From the NCBI GenBank assembly GCA_036435485.1, contig JAZHRN010000138.1, forward strand, positions 154,001-218,000: 64,000 nucleotides of DNA, read 5' to 3'. How positions within the stretch are numbered: the first letter of the stretch is position 1; each line of letters begins with the position of its first letter. The notes below the pieces were generated by a model that was not told where the DNA came from, made no database searches, and saw only the letters and a list, made by a program, of their open reading frames with translations. Positions 1-10,763 of the stretch are shown piece after piece. The translations under genes were made by a program, and so were the position numbers. Source of the DNA: Saposhnikovia divaricata (lineage: Eukaryota; Streptophyta; Magnoliopsida; Apiales; Apiaceae).

Positions 1-2925
1 CGGGGCTGAAATGACTGAAACTCGGTTTTCGGATAATCCTCAAAGGGGTTAGTACACGGGATATTGTTAAAAATCGAGTCGGACCCTTTTATGGATATTT
101 TTACATATTTTGTTCCTATGGGTTATTGGAATTCAACGAAATTTTATTTGGTGCCAGTCGGACCTGAATCGGGGCTGAAATGACTGAAACTCGGTTTTCG
201 GATAATCCTCAAAGGGGTTAGTACACGGGATATTGTTAAAAATCGAGTCGGACCATTTTATGGATATTTTTACATATTTTGTTCCTATGGGTTATTGGAA
301 TTCAACGAAATTTTATTTGGTGCCAGTCGGACCTGAATCGGGGCTGAAATTACTGAAACTCGGTTTTCAGATAATCCTCAAAGGGGTTAGTACACGGGAT
401 ATTGTTAAAAATCGAGTCGGACCATTTTATGGATATTTTTACATATTTTGTTCCTATGGATTATTGGAATTCAACGAAATTTTATTTGGTGCCTGTCGGA
501 CCTGAATCGGGGCTGAAATGACTGAAACTCGGTTTTCGGATAATCCTCAAAGGGGTTAGTACACGGGATATTGTTAAAAATCGAGTCGGACCATTTTATG
601 GATATTTTTACATATTTTGTTCCTATGGGTTATTGGAATTCAACGCAATTTTGTTTAACGAAGTTCGGACCGGAATCGGAGCTGATATGATCGAAACTCG
701 GTTTTCGGAAACTTCTCAAAGGGATTAGTACACGGGATATTGTTAAAAATCGAGTCGGACCATTTTATGGATATTTTTACATATTTTGTTCCTATGGGTT
801 ATTGGAATTCAACGAAATTTTATTTGGTGCAAGTCGGACCTGAATCGGGGCTGAAATGACTGAAACTCGGTTTTCGGATAATCCTCAAAGGGGTTAGTAC
901 ACGGGATATTGTTAAAAATCGAGTCGGACCATTTTATGGATATTTTTACATATTTTGTTCCTATGGGTTATTGGAATTCAACGAAATTTTATTTGGTGCC
1001 AGTCGGACCTGAATCGGGGCTGAAATGACTGAAACTCGGTTTTCGGATAATCCTCAAAGGGGTTAGTACACGGGATATTGTTAAAAATCGAGTCGGACCC
1101 TTTTATGGATATTTTTACATATTTTGTTCCTATTGGTTATTGGAATTCAACGCAGTTTTATTTAACGAAGTTCGGACCGGAATCAGAGCTGATATGATCG
1201 AAACTCGGTTTTCGGAAACTTCTCAAAGGGATTAGTACACGGGATATTGTTAAAAATCAAGTCGGACAATTTTGTGGATATTTTTACGTATTTTGTTCCT
1301 ATGGGTTACTGGAATTCAATGAAATTTTATTTGGTGCCATTCGGACCTGAATCGGGGCTGAAATGACTAAAACTCGGTTTTCGGATAATCCTCAAAAGGG
1401 TTAGTACACGGGATATTGTTAAAAATCGAGTCGGACCATTTTATGGATATTTTTACATATTTTGTTCCTATGGGTTATTGGAATTCAACGAAATTTTATT
1501 TGGTGCAAGTCGGACCTGAATCGGGGCTGAAATGACTGAAACTCGGTTTTCAGATAATCCTCAAAGGGGTTAGTACACGGGATATTGTTAAAAATCGAGT
1601 CGGACCATTTTATGGATATTTTTACATATTTTGTTCCTATGGGTTATTGGAATTCAACGAAATTTTATTTGGTGCCAGTCGGACCTGAATCGGGGCTGAA
1701 ATGACTGAAACTCGGTTTTCGGATAATCCTCAAAGGGGTTAGTACACGGGATATTGTTAAAAATCGAGTCGGACCATTTTATGGATATTTTTACATATTT
1801 TGTTCCTGTGGGTTATTGGAATTCAACGCAATTTTATTTAATGAAGTTCGGACAGGAATCGGAGCTGATATGATCGAAACTCGGTTTTCGGAAACTTCTA
1901 AAAGGGATTAGTACACGGGATATTGTTAAAAATCAAGTCGGACAATTTTGTGGATATTTTTACTTATTTTGTTCCTATGGGTTATTGGAATTCAATGAAA
2001 TTTTATTTGGTGCCATTCGGACCTGAATCGGGGCTGAAATGACTGAAACTCGGTTTTCGGATAATCCTCAAAGGGGTTAGTACACGGGATATTGTTAAAA
2101 ATCGAGTCGAACCCTTTTATGGATATTTTTACATATTTTGTTCCTATGGGTTATTGGAATTCAACGAAATTTTATTTGGTGCCATTCGGACCTGAATCGG
2201 GGCTGAAATGACTGAAACTCGGCTTTCGGATAATCCTCAAAGGGGTTAGTACACGGGATATTGTTAAAAATCGAGTCGGACCATTTTATGGATATTTTTA
2301 CATATTTTGTTCCTATGGGTTATTGGAATTCAACGCAATTTTATTTAACGAAGTTCGGACCGGAATCAGAGCTGATATGATCGAAACTCGGTTTTCGGAA
2401 ACTTCTCAAAGGGATTAGTACACGGGATATTGTTAAAAATCAAGTCGGACAATTTTGTGGATATTTTTACGTATTTTGTTCCTATGGGTTACTGGAATTC
2501 AATGAAATTTTATTTGGTGCCATTCGGACCTGAATCGGGGCTGAAATGACTAAAACTCGGTTTTCGGATAATCCTCAAAAGGGTTAGTACACGGGATATT
2601 GTTAAAAATCGAGTCGGACCATTTTATGGATATTTTTACATATTTTGTTCCTATGGGTTATTGGAATTCAACGAAATTTTATTTGGTGCAAGTCGGACCT
2701 GAATCGGGGCTGAAATGACTGAAACTCGGTTTTCGGATAATCCTCAAAGGGGTTAGTACACGGGATATTGTTAAAAATCGAGTCGGACCATTTTATGGAT
2801 ATTTTTACATATTTTGTTCCTATGGGTTATTGGAATTCAACGAAATTTTATTTGGTGCAAGTCGGACCTGAATCGGGGCTGAAATGACTGAAACTCGGTT
2901 TTCGGATAATCCTCAAAGGGGTTAG
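1..2925 (+). repeat. 169-bp satellite array, left segment
   Basis: Head-to-tail monomers of 169 bp run from the window edge to the Gypsy insertion. The landmark TTAGTACACGGG recurs at 49, 218, 387, 556 and 725, always 169 bp apart. About 17 monomers are present. Class A, B and C variants are mixed. The array continues beyond the window start. Nothing in it looks coding. Most monomers carry an EcoRI site (GGAATTC). Confidence 0.98.
2921..2925. repeat. Target-site duplication (left) of the Gypsy element
   Basis: GTTAG directly precedes the LTR terminus TGTGACGCC and is repeated at 13474-13478 directly after the other LTR. Five bp is the usual duplication made by Ty3/Gypsy integrases. Deleting the element and one copy restores the 169-bp satellite phase. 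Confidence 0.95.
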
Positions 2926-2932
2926 TGTGACG

Positions 2933-2947
2933 CCCCGGGATCCGGGG
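2933..2947. other. GC-rich hairpin at the Gypsy LTR terminus
   Basis: CCCCGG-GAT-CCGGGG forms a 6-bp stem with a 3-nt loop, 7 bp inside the LTR end. It is followed by a partial direct repeat of GGATCCGGG. The same sequence is at 9983-9997 in the other LTR. It stands out against the AT-rich LTR body. The role is unknown; it lies in the 3' end of the LTR in sense orientation. Confidence 0.6.
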
Positions 2948-3004
2948 TCAAGGATCCGGGCCGTCAAGGTCCAATTTCCGATCAATATCAATATCTCTGT
3001 AGTC

Positions 3005-3041
3005 TTTTTTTTTTTTTTTTAAATAAATAAATAAATAAATA
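3005..3041. repeat. Poly-T tract and (AAAT)n microsatellite in the LTR
   Basis: Sixteen T residues are followed by five AAAT units. The same tract, with the same length, is at 10055-10091 in the other LTR. Such tracts change length quickly, so identity in both copies fits a very recent insertion. Confidence 0.85.
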
Positions 3042-3543
3042 GGCAGTTGACCCCACACTAATACACACACACACCAGTCATATGCTCATAGAACAACAAC
3101 CACAATATTTAAAAGTTTTAAAGTTAGCAGTTATTACAAGCCCAGAATTTACTAAGTACATTGTTGAACAAAGCTTCTACAGGAAGCACTTCAACAACTA
3201 AAGTTTATTACAACTTACACACTTAATTTACATAAGTATACTAAGCCCCTTCGCTTGTCACTACCTCGGGGATGGTCGCCAGCACTCGCTCAAAAGGTCG
3301 CCTTTCCCTTACCCTCTTGCGGGGTGTGGTACGTAGTATCGGCATGGGACCTAGCTGCTATATACATAAGTAGCAAGAGTGAGCTATAATAGCTCAGCAA
3401 GATTATACTGTAACTAAAATTTAAAATGTGAACAAGTATACATATATGTATATGCATATGTAATAGCTGGAAACAATTAAAATCCTTAAGGAAGAGTAAA
3501 GCTCTTATTTAATAATACATCATCCACTCACTATTATAATAAA

Positions 3544-3713
3544 GAAATCTATATTAATATAATATCAGTTTTTCTTCATCTGCCACCATAATACCATCAT
3601 CTCATATCATTGTTCTGGTTTCAGTATTGAAATCTACAATAATATAATATCAGTTTTTCTTCATCTGTAACTATCATTTCATCATCTCATATCATTGTTC
3701 TGTTTTCAGTATA
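3544..3713. repeat. 85-bp imperfect tandem duplication in the Gypsy LTR
   Basis: GAAATCT followed by an AATATAATATCAG block and a CATCTCATATCATTGTTCTG block occurs at 3544 and again at 3629, 85 bp apart, with scattered differences. It is present in the other LTR at 10594-10763. The duplication therefore predates this insertion. Confidence 0.8.
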
Positions 3714-6423
3714 TCAATCTGAAAACCATTGTCTACACTTTCTTTTCAAAACTTTGGGGATATCTGCTGTCGCCTGATACGTTAGGACGATGATCAGTCG
3801 CCTAATCGTACCTGCTCTCTTTTTACTACCGGTAGAAGGAATGAAAATCATCCCTGGAGGAAGGCCACCTGCTAACATCCTCCCTTGGCATCTTCGTGCC
3901 GTAATAAAAATAATAAATGCTGGACTGTGTCGCACACAGCCCTGACACAGCCACTTACGCAAGTCTGTTGCAATCCCCCTCTTTATCACATCATTATTCT
4001 CTTTTTAAAATATCATTCCACATTTCCATTTTCTCACTTTCGTTTTCACATATCATTCTCTCATATCATTTCCATTCTCACACATTACTTCTATAAAATA
4101 TATATATATATATCATAAGGCTTTAATTATGATTCAGACCTCTCTTTCAAATTCAGAAATCAAATATACTTTTATATTCGTAAAATATTCCATCTATTTT
4201 AAGAGTAATGCATGTTAATCAAATAATGTTTATTAAACCACTGATACTTAATAAGACCATTTTTAATATAATATTATAACCATATAACCCTCGATAACAA
4301 CTGATACCATTCTCTCTTATTCTCTTAATCATAAGGCATGTTCAATTCATGCGTAATCATCTCTATACATATCCATCTCATACTCTCATTCATATTCATA
4401 TACATCTTATACTCATATCCATATTCATATACATCTTCGTATATCTTTCTTTTCAATATTAATACTCAAGGAAGACAATTTCTTCACAATATAGTAATAA
4501 TAGCATCACATATATATTTCACAAAAATCAAGTTTCTTTGTGAAGATAAGTAGTTTTACAAATAGGGATAGAAGAAATCTTGCCTCGGTTTCGATATCCT
4601 GACGGTATGGCTCGTCCCTCTTCCGGAGTTTCTATAAACACAAAAGGACCGTCGTTAGAACCACATCTCTTACTCACTACACTCTTGCATAACATTACCT
4701 TTTGAAACTTTAATATATGTTTAACGTATTATTATTATCCCAAAGGCTCAAGAACTTAACCATTTATAACCTAAATCGAAGTTTCAGGGGTTTTCACCAT
4801 TTTCCTTAACGACCACACTTAACTGTAAAAATTCTTAGAAAATATGGATTTCGAATTTTAATGTAAGGTCAACTGTCAAGGGTCCTCTGACCACCCTACT
4901 ACACTATCCCAAAATTTCGTGACTTTTAACAATGTTAAAGTATGGTAATTGTAACCTCAAGTTTGTTACATTTACGGTTTCTCGGTTTCTGAACCGCTTT
5001 CAATAAAACTGACTTTTCTCCTAAACCGTTCATCAGATTTTAACGCACCTTATATCAAAACGATCTATGAACTAAGCTCTATCATTTCATAGTTAAATAG
5101 GAACCTGGACAGTAGGGTACCGTACGGATGCAGGGGGTCCAAAACAGGGCAATTTACATCCTAACGAAAATCGGGCATTATAACGGCTATAATTTCGTAC
5201 TTTCCATAAATCCAACTCCTCCAAATCAATTATCAAACACCATAATCATCACCTACACCATGTGGTATTCTTCACCAGCCATGGTTACAAGTCCACAACA
5301 CAATTTTCACATCAAAACAAACCACTTATAACACATAATCATCATAAACATTACATTAACACCACTTAACTACCAACCACTTCAATATCTACCATAAATA
5401 TAAAAGGCCAAGCATGTTTATACCTTCTTGAAGCTTTATCAACACTTAATAATCCTTAGCTAGCCCTTAAACAACCTTACAATGGCTTGAATCAACTAAA
5501 AGAACCATGAAAATCAAGTTAGTTCTTAGAAAACTACTATTCATCACTATTCATCATCAACTTTGGAGATTTTATTACCTTGCTAAATGTTGGTATATGG
5601 CTATGAAACTTTGTGCTAGTCTTGTTCTATCCTCCAAGATGCTCCATGATTTTTCTCTTGGTTTAATCTTGAAGAGAAGTAGGGTTTTGGATTTTATTTT
5701 TTTTTTCTTTCTCCTTTTTTCTACAATTGGCCGAATGCAATGAAGGAGTTGGGAGAGAGATTTTTGTGTTTTGTTTTGATCTTATCTTGGCTTAATCTTG
5801 CTAATTCTAGAGTGTTATGGAAGCCTTGGAAAGATATTTGTGGTTAACACCTTGCAAAGTTACTAATTTACCCTTAAAAATGTTAATGGAATGTGACATC
5901 ACCCTAATGACCTCATAATCTCTTTTCTTGTTTTTTTTTTCTAATTATTATGTTAGTAATCTTGGTAAGTAAAATGTGGTATGTGTCCTTGTTATATTAC
6001 TAATCTTGGTTGCTTAATCTCCATACTCGTCTAATTGTGGTTCGTTTCGAATGTACCTCATTATCTCAGTGGTTTTGAAACCATTTAACAATCCAATTTC
6101 CTTTGGTATTTTCTTAACTTAATAATCCCCTGGTTAAATCTAAATTCACTAATCCCTCAATATATAATTCTTATAATATTTCCATGCTCCTTAATATCCA
6201 TTAGAAGCTTATTCGAAATCAAAATCCTCAAAATCCATGCTTCAGGAATTTCTGAAATCTAACGTCATTTCGAGTCACTTATTTCCATTGTACAACACTA
6301 ATATGGTTTCTGTTTATTCATTTTATGTTTCCACTATAGGGTACCTATATACCATTTCTCTAAATCCTCGAAATTTACTATTCATGTGACCACCGTAGCA
6401 TTACTGAAGTTAGGGTTATTACA

Positions 6424-6436
6424 TCCTTCCCCCCTT
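6424..6436 (-). other. Polypurine tract of the Gypsy element
   Basis: On the minus strand AAGGGGGGAAGGA lies directly against the 3' LTR start TGTAATAACC. This is the expected position for the primer of plus-strand DNA synthesis. The stop codon that ends the pol remnant (6435-6437) overlaps the tract by two bases, as is common in compact Gypsy elements. Confidence 0.9.
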
Positions 6437-6783
6437 AAAAGGATTCCGTCCCGGAATCATGTTGGAAATGTCCATAAGTATCTTTCTCATTCACATCTTC
6501 TAACTTCCACACTACTTCCTTTATCCTTTTTCCTTCTATAATATATCTATCTTGTTTGCGCAGAAATATACTAACATAACTTCCTTGTCATTCATCAACA
6601 TGCCATTTAGTTTATCAATAGCAGTTCTTTTACTGTCTTTTCCTCACAAATCTCCTCCTGTTTCAAGTCATTCCAGGTTATCTCGTCTCTCCTTCCTCTT
6701 TTGACGAAGATATCCGCCACTACATTGACCTTTTCTGAATGGTAGTGTATCTCACTTATGGTTTGACCATCTTCTGATCTCTA
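6435..6783 (-). pseudogene. Remnants of Gypsy pol (RNase H end and pol C-terminus)
   Basis: Two short pol-like stretches survive in different frames. At 6771-6607 the minus strand reads a peptide containing IHYHSEKVNVVAD. This matches the plant Gypsy signature at the end of the RNase H domain (YHPGKANVVADALS style), but the usual ALSRK is changed and a stop follows at 6607-6609. At 6515-6435 the frame reads VVWKLEDVNEK, ending in DSGTESF and a stop at the polypurine tract, like the last residues of chromovirus-type pol proteins (EATWELE...SGTES style). Protease core, reverse transcriptase and integrase core are absent. The fragments suggest at least two internal deletions in a once complete element. 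Family assignment rests on motif recognition only. Confidence 0.65.
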
Positions 6784-7019
6784 TCATGACATAAATATTA
6801 ATTCCTCAATATTCCTATAGCTCCTCTCTGTAAAATTTTCCAGAAAATAAGCTCTAATAATATTCTTTAAAACAATTGTAAGAAAATACTACCTATAATA
6901 TATTTTTCCTGTTCGTCTCAACGAGCTTGTGTCTTCCCAAAACACTCCTACTTTTCTTTTCATAACGTTTCCTAGCCCTTAACAGATACTGATTTTCCTT
7001 ATCTATTTTATTAACTTAT
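6784..7019. other. AT-rich spacer between gag and pol remnants
   Basis: No open frame or recognisable motif is seen here. It probably contains the scar of the deletion that removed protease, reverse transcriptase and most of RNase H. Confidence 0.5.
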
Positions 7020-8378
7020 TTATTCCATTAATTGATTAAGTCGATCCTTAACCAAAGACTTACACACAAAATTTAAATCGAAAAAGCAAGTACCTGTATC
7101 CGCATCTGGTTTCGTCAACGCTTCCCCTAAGGTCATGTTGTACACTCTAGCAGTAGGCCTATTTGAAGCAGCCCCACTCTGTCCTGACGCGTATGACCCA
7201 CCTGAACGGCAATCTCTAGCAAAGTGTCCTAGTTTCCCACACTGGTAACACTTAACATCTCTTTTAGGGTTTGCATCAGTTGATGGGCACTGGTTAAAGT
7301 AGTGTCCTTTTTGTCCACACTTAAAACAAGTTATTCCCAGCACTCTACAGACTCCTATATGCTTTTTACCACACGTCTCACAATCTGGTAATGGTGGTCG
7401 TGATTGATTGGACTGAAATGTTCCCAAAGATTTTCCACCCTGACTCACCGTCTCACTAGTAGTCTTGTTACCCCCCGACTTTCCCACAAATTGAGATTTT
7501 TGTCCTTTACCTCCTTTGTTAAAGTAGCTTCCCTCACTTAAACCTCCTTTTGGGCCCTCAAATCTTCTTTTCTTATTCTCTCGACCTATTTGAGCCTGCT
7601 CACTCTCGGCCTCTATAATTGATGCCTTTTGAACCACTGCAGCATAATCAGTTAACTCAAATGGGGCCACTCTCGTTCGTAACCAGGGTTTTAACCCTTG
7701 TTGAAACCTTTTTGCACGTTGTTCTTCAGTACGCACAAACTCGGGAACAAACCTCGACAGTTCTGAAAATTTATTTTCATACTCTGCCACTGTTAGGTTA
7801 TCCTGTTTTAACTCCAGAAACTTTAATTCCATTTGGTTTTCTAGATACCTAGGAGAATACTTTTCTAGGAACACCCTAGTGAAACGCTCCCAGGTTATCA
7901 CTCCCGCTTCCTCTAGGTTCTTCCTAGCTTCCCACCAGTAATTTGCCTCTCCCTTTAGGAGATAGGCTGCAAAAACTGTTTTCTGATCTTCCTCTATCCT
8001 CAGTATTTCGAAAGCTTTCTCCATTTCTTTTAGCCATGCCCTGGCTACTACTGGGTTAGTGGTTCCCTCAAATTCCGGGGGCTTTAATGACTTAAAGGCA
8101 CGAAAGGAACTAGCTGCCTGGTTGGGGAGAACAGGTGGTGGTTGAGGATTCTGTGGATTTGCTAAATTCTGCCTTAATAAGTCCATGAATTGGGCAAAAG
8201 GATCACCTCCCGGATTCCTTTGTTGGCCAGTTGATTCCTCTTCTCCTTCTTCATGATTTTCTTCATTATGAGCATTTTCGTTCAGTCTAGTACCTTCGAT
8301 ATTTCGACTTCTTTCGTCTCTCTCATTTTCCCTTGCATTCGCTCTACTGTCACGTCTAGGCGGCATAGTTCTGTACAT
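7020..8378 (-). CDS. gag: Gypsy Gag polyprotein (nucleocapsid, with a truncated protease start)
   Basis: A 452-residue frame of a plant Ty3/Gypsy Gag, the structural protein that forms virus-like particles and binds element RNA. A second Met at residue 5 begins MPPRRD, a common Gypsy Gag start, so the true start may be at 8366. Residues about 1-95 are charged and then proline-rich. Residues about 100-215 match the retrotransposon gag core, with PPEFEGTTNP, AYLLKGEANYWWEA and FLELKQDNLTVAEYENKF. Two CCHC zinc knuckles follow: C351-C354-H359-C364 and C377-C380-H385-C390. A further Cys pair (CETCGKKHIGVC) precedes them. Residues 410-430 (ARVYNMT...PDADTGT) resemble the Gag-protease junction of plant Gypsy elements. 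The frame then leaves homology for a 22-residue tail, so the pol deletion breakpoint lies near 7090. The frame has no internal stop and could still make Gag. Confidence 0.93.
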   Translation of the reverse strand: MYRTMPPRRDSRANARENERDERSRNIEGTRLNENAHNEENHEEGEEESTGQQRNPGGDPFAQFMDLLRQNLANPQNPQPPPVLPNQAASSFRAFKSLKPPEFEGTTNPVVARAWLKEMEKAFEILRIEEDQKTVFAAYLLKGEANYWWEARKNLEEAGVITWERFTRVFLEKYSPRYLENQMELKFLELKQDNLTVAEYENKFSELSRFVPEFVRTEEQRAKRFQQGLKPWLRTRVAPFELTDYAAVVQKASIIEAESEQAQIGRENKKRRFEGPKGGLSEGSYFNKGGKGQKSQFVGKSGGNKTTSETVSQGGKSLGTFQSNQSRPPLPDCETCGKKHIGVCRVLGITCFKCGQKGHYFNQCPSTDANPKRDVKCYQCGKLGHFARDCRSGGSYASGQSGAASNRPTARVYNMTLGEALTKPDADTGTCFFDLNFVCKSLVKDRLNQLME

Positions 8379-8894
8379 AACAATAGTCCTTATTAATTAC
8401 CCGAATTTGGGTTACTATATACATCATTTCTATATACACAATTATATCATTAATTAGCTCATTTGCATATCACAATATCTTTATCATGCGATTTACATCT
8501 AGTTATACCATAACTTTAGTAGGTAAGTGTATCGCCCTTAACACGATAGCCTTTTCATTAAGTCAATCACCTTTTATACATCAATATTTCTGAGTCTCAA
8601 CATTTATTATACAAAAATATGCAGCAAAAATTTAGATAAAAATGCACAAACTTCATTAATGTACATAAATATTTTACAATTTGGGTACAACATCTTTTAC
8701 TGCTAATAATATACATCATCTAATACAAGGTTCGAAACCCAAAACATAGCCGTACATACTAATCTGATATCACCAAAAGTACTACTAACTGTCCTCTAAT
8801 CAGACTGGGATTAAAACAGTGGACAACTAAACTAATCCCCAAAATGACATCAGCAAGATGACTAGTCTGATTAGTGACGAACTACTATCCCGGC
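8379..8894. other. Internal non-coding spacer of the Gypsy element
   Basis: 516 bp between the proline-rich ORF and gag in sense order. AT-rich, with no long open frame and no recognised motif. It would serve as the leader for gag if gag is expressed from a separate or spliced message; no evidence of this is seen. Confidence 0.5.
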
Positions 8895-9782
8895 TCACAC
8901 CCCTGCCCTGACAACATCCCGTATCTGGACCACCATGGTAGTAACCGTATCAACTATCTGGGCCCTCCATGCCGGGTCTCCCCTATCACCCAACAACCTC
9001 CTAATATCTCCTAGTGCTCGTAGCTCAATACTGATCATCCCCAGAGATATCCCATCCGGGATAACCCCTCCTCTCCCTCTCTCTAACCTCTGTAGAAGGG
9101 TGTCTATAGTCCTGCGGGACTCCTCCAACTGTCCCTGAAGAGCAAAGTACTCAGTCAGTAAGGTAGCTGAAAGTGAGTCACCCGCCGGTAAGGGTGCCTC
9201 CTGAGGGGGTACAGCTAGGGGAGGTGCATCCACAGGTGGAGGTGGTGGTGGTGCAAAGGGTGGGGATGGAGGAACCGACTCTGTCTCAGCATCCTCTGAA
9301 GGATCCTCCTCCTCCTCAAAGAAACCAAAATGCCCTGGAGGGGTAAACTGCTCAAAAGGATCATCTGTAGGGTCAGGACTAGGTAGAGGGGATGGAACTG
9401 GTGACGGCACCGGGATGGGTCGGACAGGAGTGGGAATCATCTGAATATCCCTCCACTCAATCGGCTCCTCAGGTATAACTGACAACCTAGGCCTCTTACG
9501 CAGTGGCCTCTCCTCCTCAGGGATCTCCGATCTCACTCTGGAAGGACCTGCCTCGTCAGATCCTGTAGAAGGTCTACCCATATATGGCACTAGGGCCACA
9601 GCATCTCTCCGTCTCTGCTCCTCTGCCTCATCTCTCTCTAATCGCTCTCTAGCCGCCGCCCGGCGTCTCTCCCTGAGGTCCTCAACTGCATACTCGGGGA
9701 CCTCTACCCCGGCCAGCTGAAGATCTAATAGCTCCTGCTCTGACCTCCCTAGCCACTGGGGGTCCTGACTCGGCTCACCCAT
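8895..9782 (-). CDS. Uncharacterised proline-rich ORF upstream of gag
   Basis: A 295-residue frame between the primer-binding site and gag. I do not recognise a conserved domain. The N-terminus (about 1-75) is charged and probably helical, with an Arg/Glu-rich run (RERRRAAARERLERDEAEEQ). Residues about 95-100 (LRKRPR) could act as a basic nuclear-localisation patch. The middle (about 115-205) is low complexity: proline repeats (PVPSPVPSPLPSP), an acidic stretch (FFEEEEDPSEDAETE) and a run of about eight prolines. The C-terminal part (about 205-235) has leucine-spaced helix suggestive of a coiled coil (LLTEYFALQGQLEESRRTID). It is clearly richer in G and C than the rest of the element. Extra ORFs upstream of gag are known in some plant Gypsy lineages such as Ogre, but I cannot show homology. 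Its intactness in a pol-less element suggests it is either useful or very young. Confidence 0.6.
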   Translation of the reverse strand: MGEPSQDPQWLGRSEQELLDLQLAGVEVPEYAVEDLRERRRAAARERLERDEAEEQRRRDAVALVPYMGRPSTGSDEAGPSRVRSEIPEEERPLRKRPRLSVIPEEPIEWRDIQMIPTPVRPIPVPSPVPSPLPSPDPTDDPFEQFTPPGHFGFFEEEEDPSEDAETESVPPSPPFAPPPPPPVDAPPLAVPPQEAPLPAGDSLSATLLTEYFALQGQLEESRRTIDTLLQRLERGRGGVIPDGISLGMISIELRALGDIRRLLGDRGDPAWRAQIVDTVTTMVVQIRDVVRAGV

Positions 9783-9960
9783 CTCCGCTCCCTATAATAA
9801 AACATAAAATTCTATTAGTAACAGTCTAATGAATTATAATATATGCTTAAAGTAAATACTACCTGCGATATACCACCCCTGAACTTGATGGAAGTTCACA
9901 ATTTATATTATAACTGATACATTTATTATTATCACTTTTGTTTATGAGCATATGACTCTT
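9783..9960. other. 5' leader of the Gypsy element
   Basis: 178 bp between the primer-binding site and the first ORF. AT-rich, with no motif recognised. Confidence 0.5.
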
Positions 9961-9973
9961 AGCTCTGATACCA
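9961..9973 (-). other. Primer-binding site of the Gypsy element (initiator tRNA-Met)
   Basis: The minus strand reads TGGTATCAGAGCT. The first 12 bases complement the 3' end of plant initiator tRNA-Met. Two bases separate it from the end of the 5' LTR at 9976. Its location fixes the element's orientation as minus. Confidence 0.92.
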
Positions 9974-10054
9974 TCTGTGACGCCCCGGGATCCGGGGTCA
10001 AGGATCCGGGCCGTCAAGGTCCAATTTCCGATCAATATCAATATCTCTGTAGTC

Positions 10055-10091
10055 TTTTTTTTTTTTTTTTAAATAAATAAATAAATAAATA
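10055..10091. repeat. Poly-T tract and (AAAT)n microsatellite, second LTR copy
   Basis: Same 16-T tract and five AAAT units as in the other LTR. Confidence 0.85.
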
Positions 10092-10593
10092 GGCAGTTGA
10101 CCCCACACTAATACACACACACACCAGTCATATGCTCATAGAACAACAACCACAATATTTAAAAGTTTTAAAGTTAGCAGTTATTACAAGCCCAGAATTT
10201 ACTAAGTACATTGTTGAACAAAGCTTCTACAGGAAGCACTTCAACAACTAAAGTTTATTACAACTTACACACTTAATTTACATAAGTATACTAAGCCCCT
10301 TCGCTTGTCACTACCTCGGGGATGGTCGCCAGCACTCGCTCAAAAGGTCGCCTTTCCCTTACCCTCTTGCGGGGTGTGGTACGTAGTATCGGCATGGGAC
10401 CTAGCTGCTATATACATAAGTAGCAAGAGTGAGCTATAATAGCTCAGCAAGATTATACTGTAACTAAAATTTAAAATGTGAACAAGTATACATATATGTA
10501 TATGCATATGTAATAGCTGGAAACAATTAAAATCCTTAAGGAAGAGTAAAGCTCTTATTTAATAATACATCATCCACTCACTATTATAATAAA

Positions 10594-10763
10594 GAAATCT
10601 ATATTAATATAATATCAGTTTTTCTTCATCTGCCACCATAATACCATCATCTCATATCATTGTTCTGGTTTCAGTATTGAAATCTACAATAATATAATAT
10701 CAGTTTTTCTTCATCTGTAACTATCATTTCATCATCTCATATCATTGTTCTGTTTTCAGTATA
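10594..10763. repeat. 85-bp tandem duplication, second LTR copy
   Basis: Copy of the duplication described in the left LTR, with units starting at 10594 and 10679. Confidence 0.8.

Larger units (their letters stand above)
2926..6423 (-). repeat. 3' LTR of the Gypsy element (left on the plus strand)
   Basis: A 3498-bp direct repeat of 9976-13473. In element sense it starts TGTAATAACCC and ends GGGGCGTCACA. It is AT-rich apart from the terminal GGATCC-containing block. It contains a 16-T tract, an (AAAT)5 microsatellite and an 85-bp tandem duplication. Short open frames in it, such as 3714-3989 and 5507-5743, recur in the other LTR but have no recognisable protein features and are not called as genes. 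Confidence 0.95.

Noticed and set aside
233..505. 90-codon open frame in the left satellite
   Set aside because: It spans tandem monomers and repeats its own peptide; it reflects chance loss of stops in the satellite.
4338..4553. Possible TATA or promoter sites in the Gypsy LTR
   Set aside because: The LTR is so AT-rich that many TATA-like strings occur; none could be favoured without transcript ends.
3714..5743. Several 60-90 codon open frames in the Gypsy LTRs (also at 10764-12793)
   Set aside because: Low complexity, no start context or domain, and present only because both LTR copies are nearly identical.
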